This document shows positions 24,412 through 25,197 of a stretch of DNA of 25,197 bases, one piece after another (positions within the stretch are counted from its first letter, which is position 1; the number at the start of each line of letters is the position of its first letter). The translations under genes and the position numbers were made by a program. The DNA is from CAYSUS01 sp964434165. GTDB taxonomy: Bacteria > Planctomycetota > Planctomycetia > Pirellulales > Thermoguttaceae. The notes beneath the pieces are model-generated. The model was given only the letters and a program-made list of their open reading frames with translations. It was not told the DNA's origin and searched no databases. Location of the stretch: the NCBI GenBank assembly GCA_964434165.1, contig CAYSUS010000103.1:1-25197 (forward strand). Reading direction: 5' to 3'.

Positions 24412-25197
24412 GTAACCGGTCACGGTTGAGACGAAAACTGGTATTGCGCCATGAGGGTGAATCGGTTATGAAAGTGGCATGGCGCGATTGTTCACGAAGA
24501 AGGAAGTCCAGCGGATGATCGCCGAGGCGGTCGCGCCGCTGAATGCACGGATCACGGAACTGGAGACCGAGGTTGCCCGGCTGCGAGCGGAAAACGCGCG
24601 GCTGAAGAAGAACTCCACGACTTCCTCCAAGCCGCCGTCCAGCGACATCGTGAAGCCTCCACGACCTGCGCCGACCGGCGGCAAAGGCAGGAAGAGGCGG
24701 CGTCGGGGCGGCCAACCGGGGCACCCACGTCACACCCGACCTCCTTTTCCGCCGGAGCAGGTCGACCGGACATGGATCTACCAGTGGGAGACGGTGCCCG
24801 CAGGCTGGAAGCCCTTGAAGCGGTTTCGCGTCGTGCAGCAGGTCGAACTGATCGAAAAGCCATACCAAGTGACGGAGCATCGCGCATGCTTGTACCAGAA
24901 CTTGCGGACGGGCCAGATTCTCGCCGCGACGCTGCCGCCGGAAGTGCGGCGAGGAGGCCTGCTCGGTCCGCGATTGACCGCCCTGGTGGCTTACCAGAAG
25001 GGCGCTTGCCATATGTCCGTGGAGACGATCCGGCGGTTCTTTCTGGACGTGCTCGGTCTGCCGATCAGCCATGGTCAGGTGGTCAAGATCGTGCAGAAGG
25101 TCAGCACGGCTCTGGGACCGAGCCACCAGCAGTTGCAGCAGGCCCTGCGCGAACAGCCATACATGGGAATCGACGAGACGGGCCATCCCGAGCGGGG
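24412..25197 (+). mobile_element. IS66-family element, left part
   Basis: The left end is placed at 24412 for two independent reasons: homology between the two radical SAM regions stops there, and the sequence starts GTAA, the usual IS66-family terminus. The element continues beyond the window. No accessory tnpA/tnpB genes lie between the end and the transposase, so it would be of the tnpC-only (ISBst12-like) kind. If insertion made the family's usual 8-bp target duplication, GCCGTGCC (24404-24411) should be found again right after the other end. Confidence 0.75.
24479..25197 (+). CDS. IS66-family transposase (TnpC), 5' part, runs off the window
   Basis: 239 codons are visible, open to the window edge. 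The N terminus is a coiled coil (ITELETEVARLRAENARLKK) followed by the family-typical NSTTSSKPPSSD and RRGGQPGHPRH motifs. A region with the IS66 central-domain pattern follows (GLLGPRLTALVAYQK, HMSVETIRRFF, GLPISHGQVVKI). The last residues, YMGIDETGHPER, begin the DDE catalytic domain; the Asp of IDET is the first catalytic acid. The zinc-binding CPxC motif of many IS66 transposases is absent. ATG 24479 gives the family's usual start; an ATG at 24468 is out of frame. Confidence 0.92.
   Translation, partial: MARLFTKKEVQRMIAEAVAPLNARITELETEVARLRAENARLKKNSTTSSKPPSSDIVKPPRPAPTGGKGRKRRRRGGQPGHPRHTRPPFPPEQVDRTWIYQWETVPAGWKPLKRFRVVQQVELIEKPYQVTEHRACLYQNLRTGQILAATLPPEVRRGGLLGPRLTALVAYQKGACHMSVETIRRFFLDVLGLPISHGQVVKIVQKVSTALGPSHQQLQQALREQPYMGIDETGHPER

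Overview
The window looks like a piece of an uncultured Planctomycetota-type chromosome, probably a metagenome scaffold. The evidence is high GC with long antisense shadow frames, a PEP-CTERM protein, a secreted prenyltransferase-like toroid protein with a Gln/Pro-repeat head, a very large secreted GH2/GtaA-like hydrolase, several sigma-54 activators, and a 100-N scaffold gap at 23163-23262. The lineage is inferred from gene content only.

Positions 1-7850 hold a five-gene signalling block, all on the + strand: a Cache-HAMP histidine kinase, a sigma-54 activator with no sensor domain, a receiver protein carrying a GcvH-like (lipoyl-fold) domain without the lipoyl lysine, a six-TM histidine kinase whose phospho-His is followed by Gln, and an NtrC-type response regulator with altered Walker B and sensor I residues. 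A near-consensus -24/-12 promoter precedes the receiver/GcvH gene, so the block may be partly self-regulated.

Positions 7850-19570 are ordinary envelope and housekeeping genes: a PEP-CTERM surface protein, trmL (-), a secreted nucleoside-hydrolase-like protein (-), an adenylate-kinase-like NMP kinase (+), a 1448-residue GH2 + GtaA-like fusion (+), a Pro/Tyr-rich exported protein (+), and, convergent with it, the toroid protein (-). Several sigma-70-like promoters can be read.

Positions 19980-25197 are different. An initiator tRNA-Met gene with its own promoter and hairpin terminator is followed directly by a lower-GC accessory segment. That segment carries a methyltransferase-like gene and an SPL-type radical SAM gene as an apparent operon on the - strand. 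A second radical SAM copy follows, then the 3' end of a second methyltransferase gene, cut by the left end of an IS66-type element that runs off the window. The scaffold gap falls inside the second radical SAM gene, at a point where comparison with the first copy predicts no missing sequence. The repeated unit starts in the last bases of the tRNA gene, as expected of a tRNA-associated integration or duplication site. This duplicated methyltransferase/radical-SAM pair is the best candidate here for an undescribed system.
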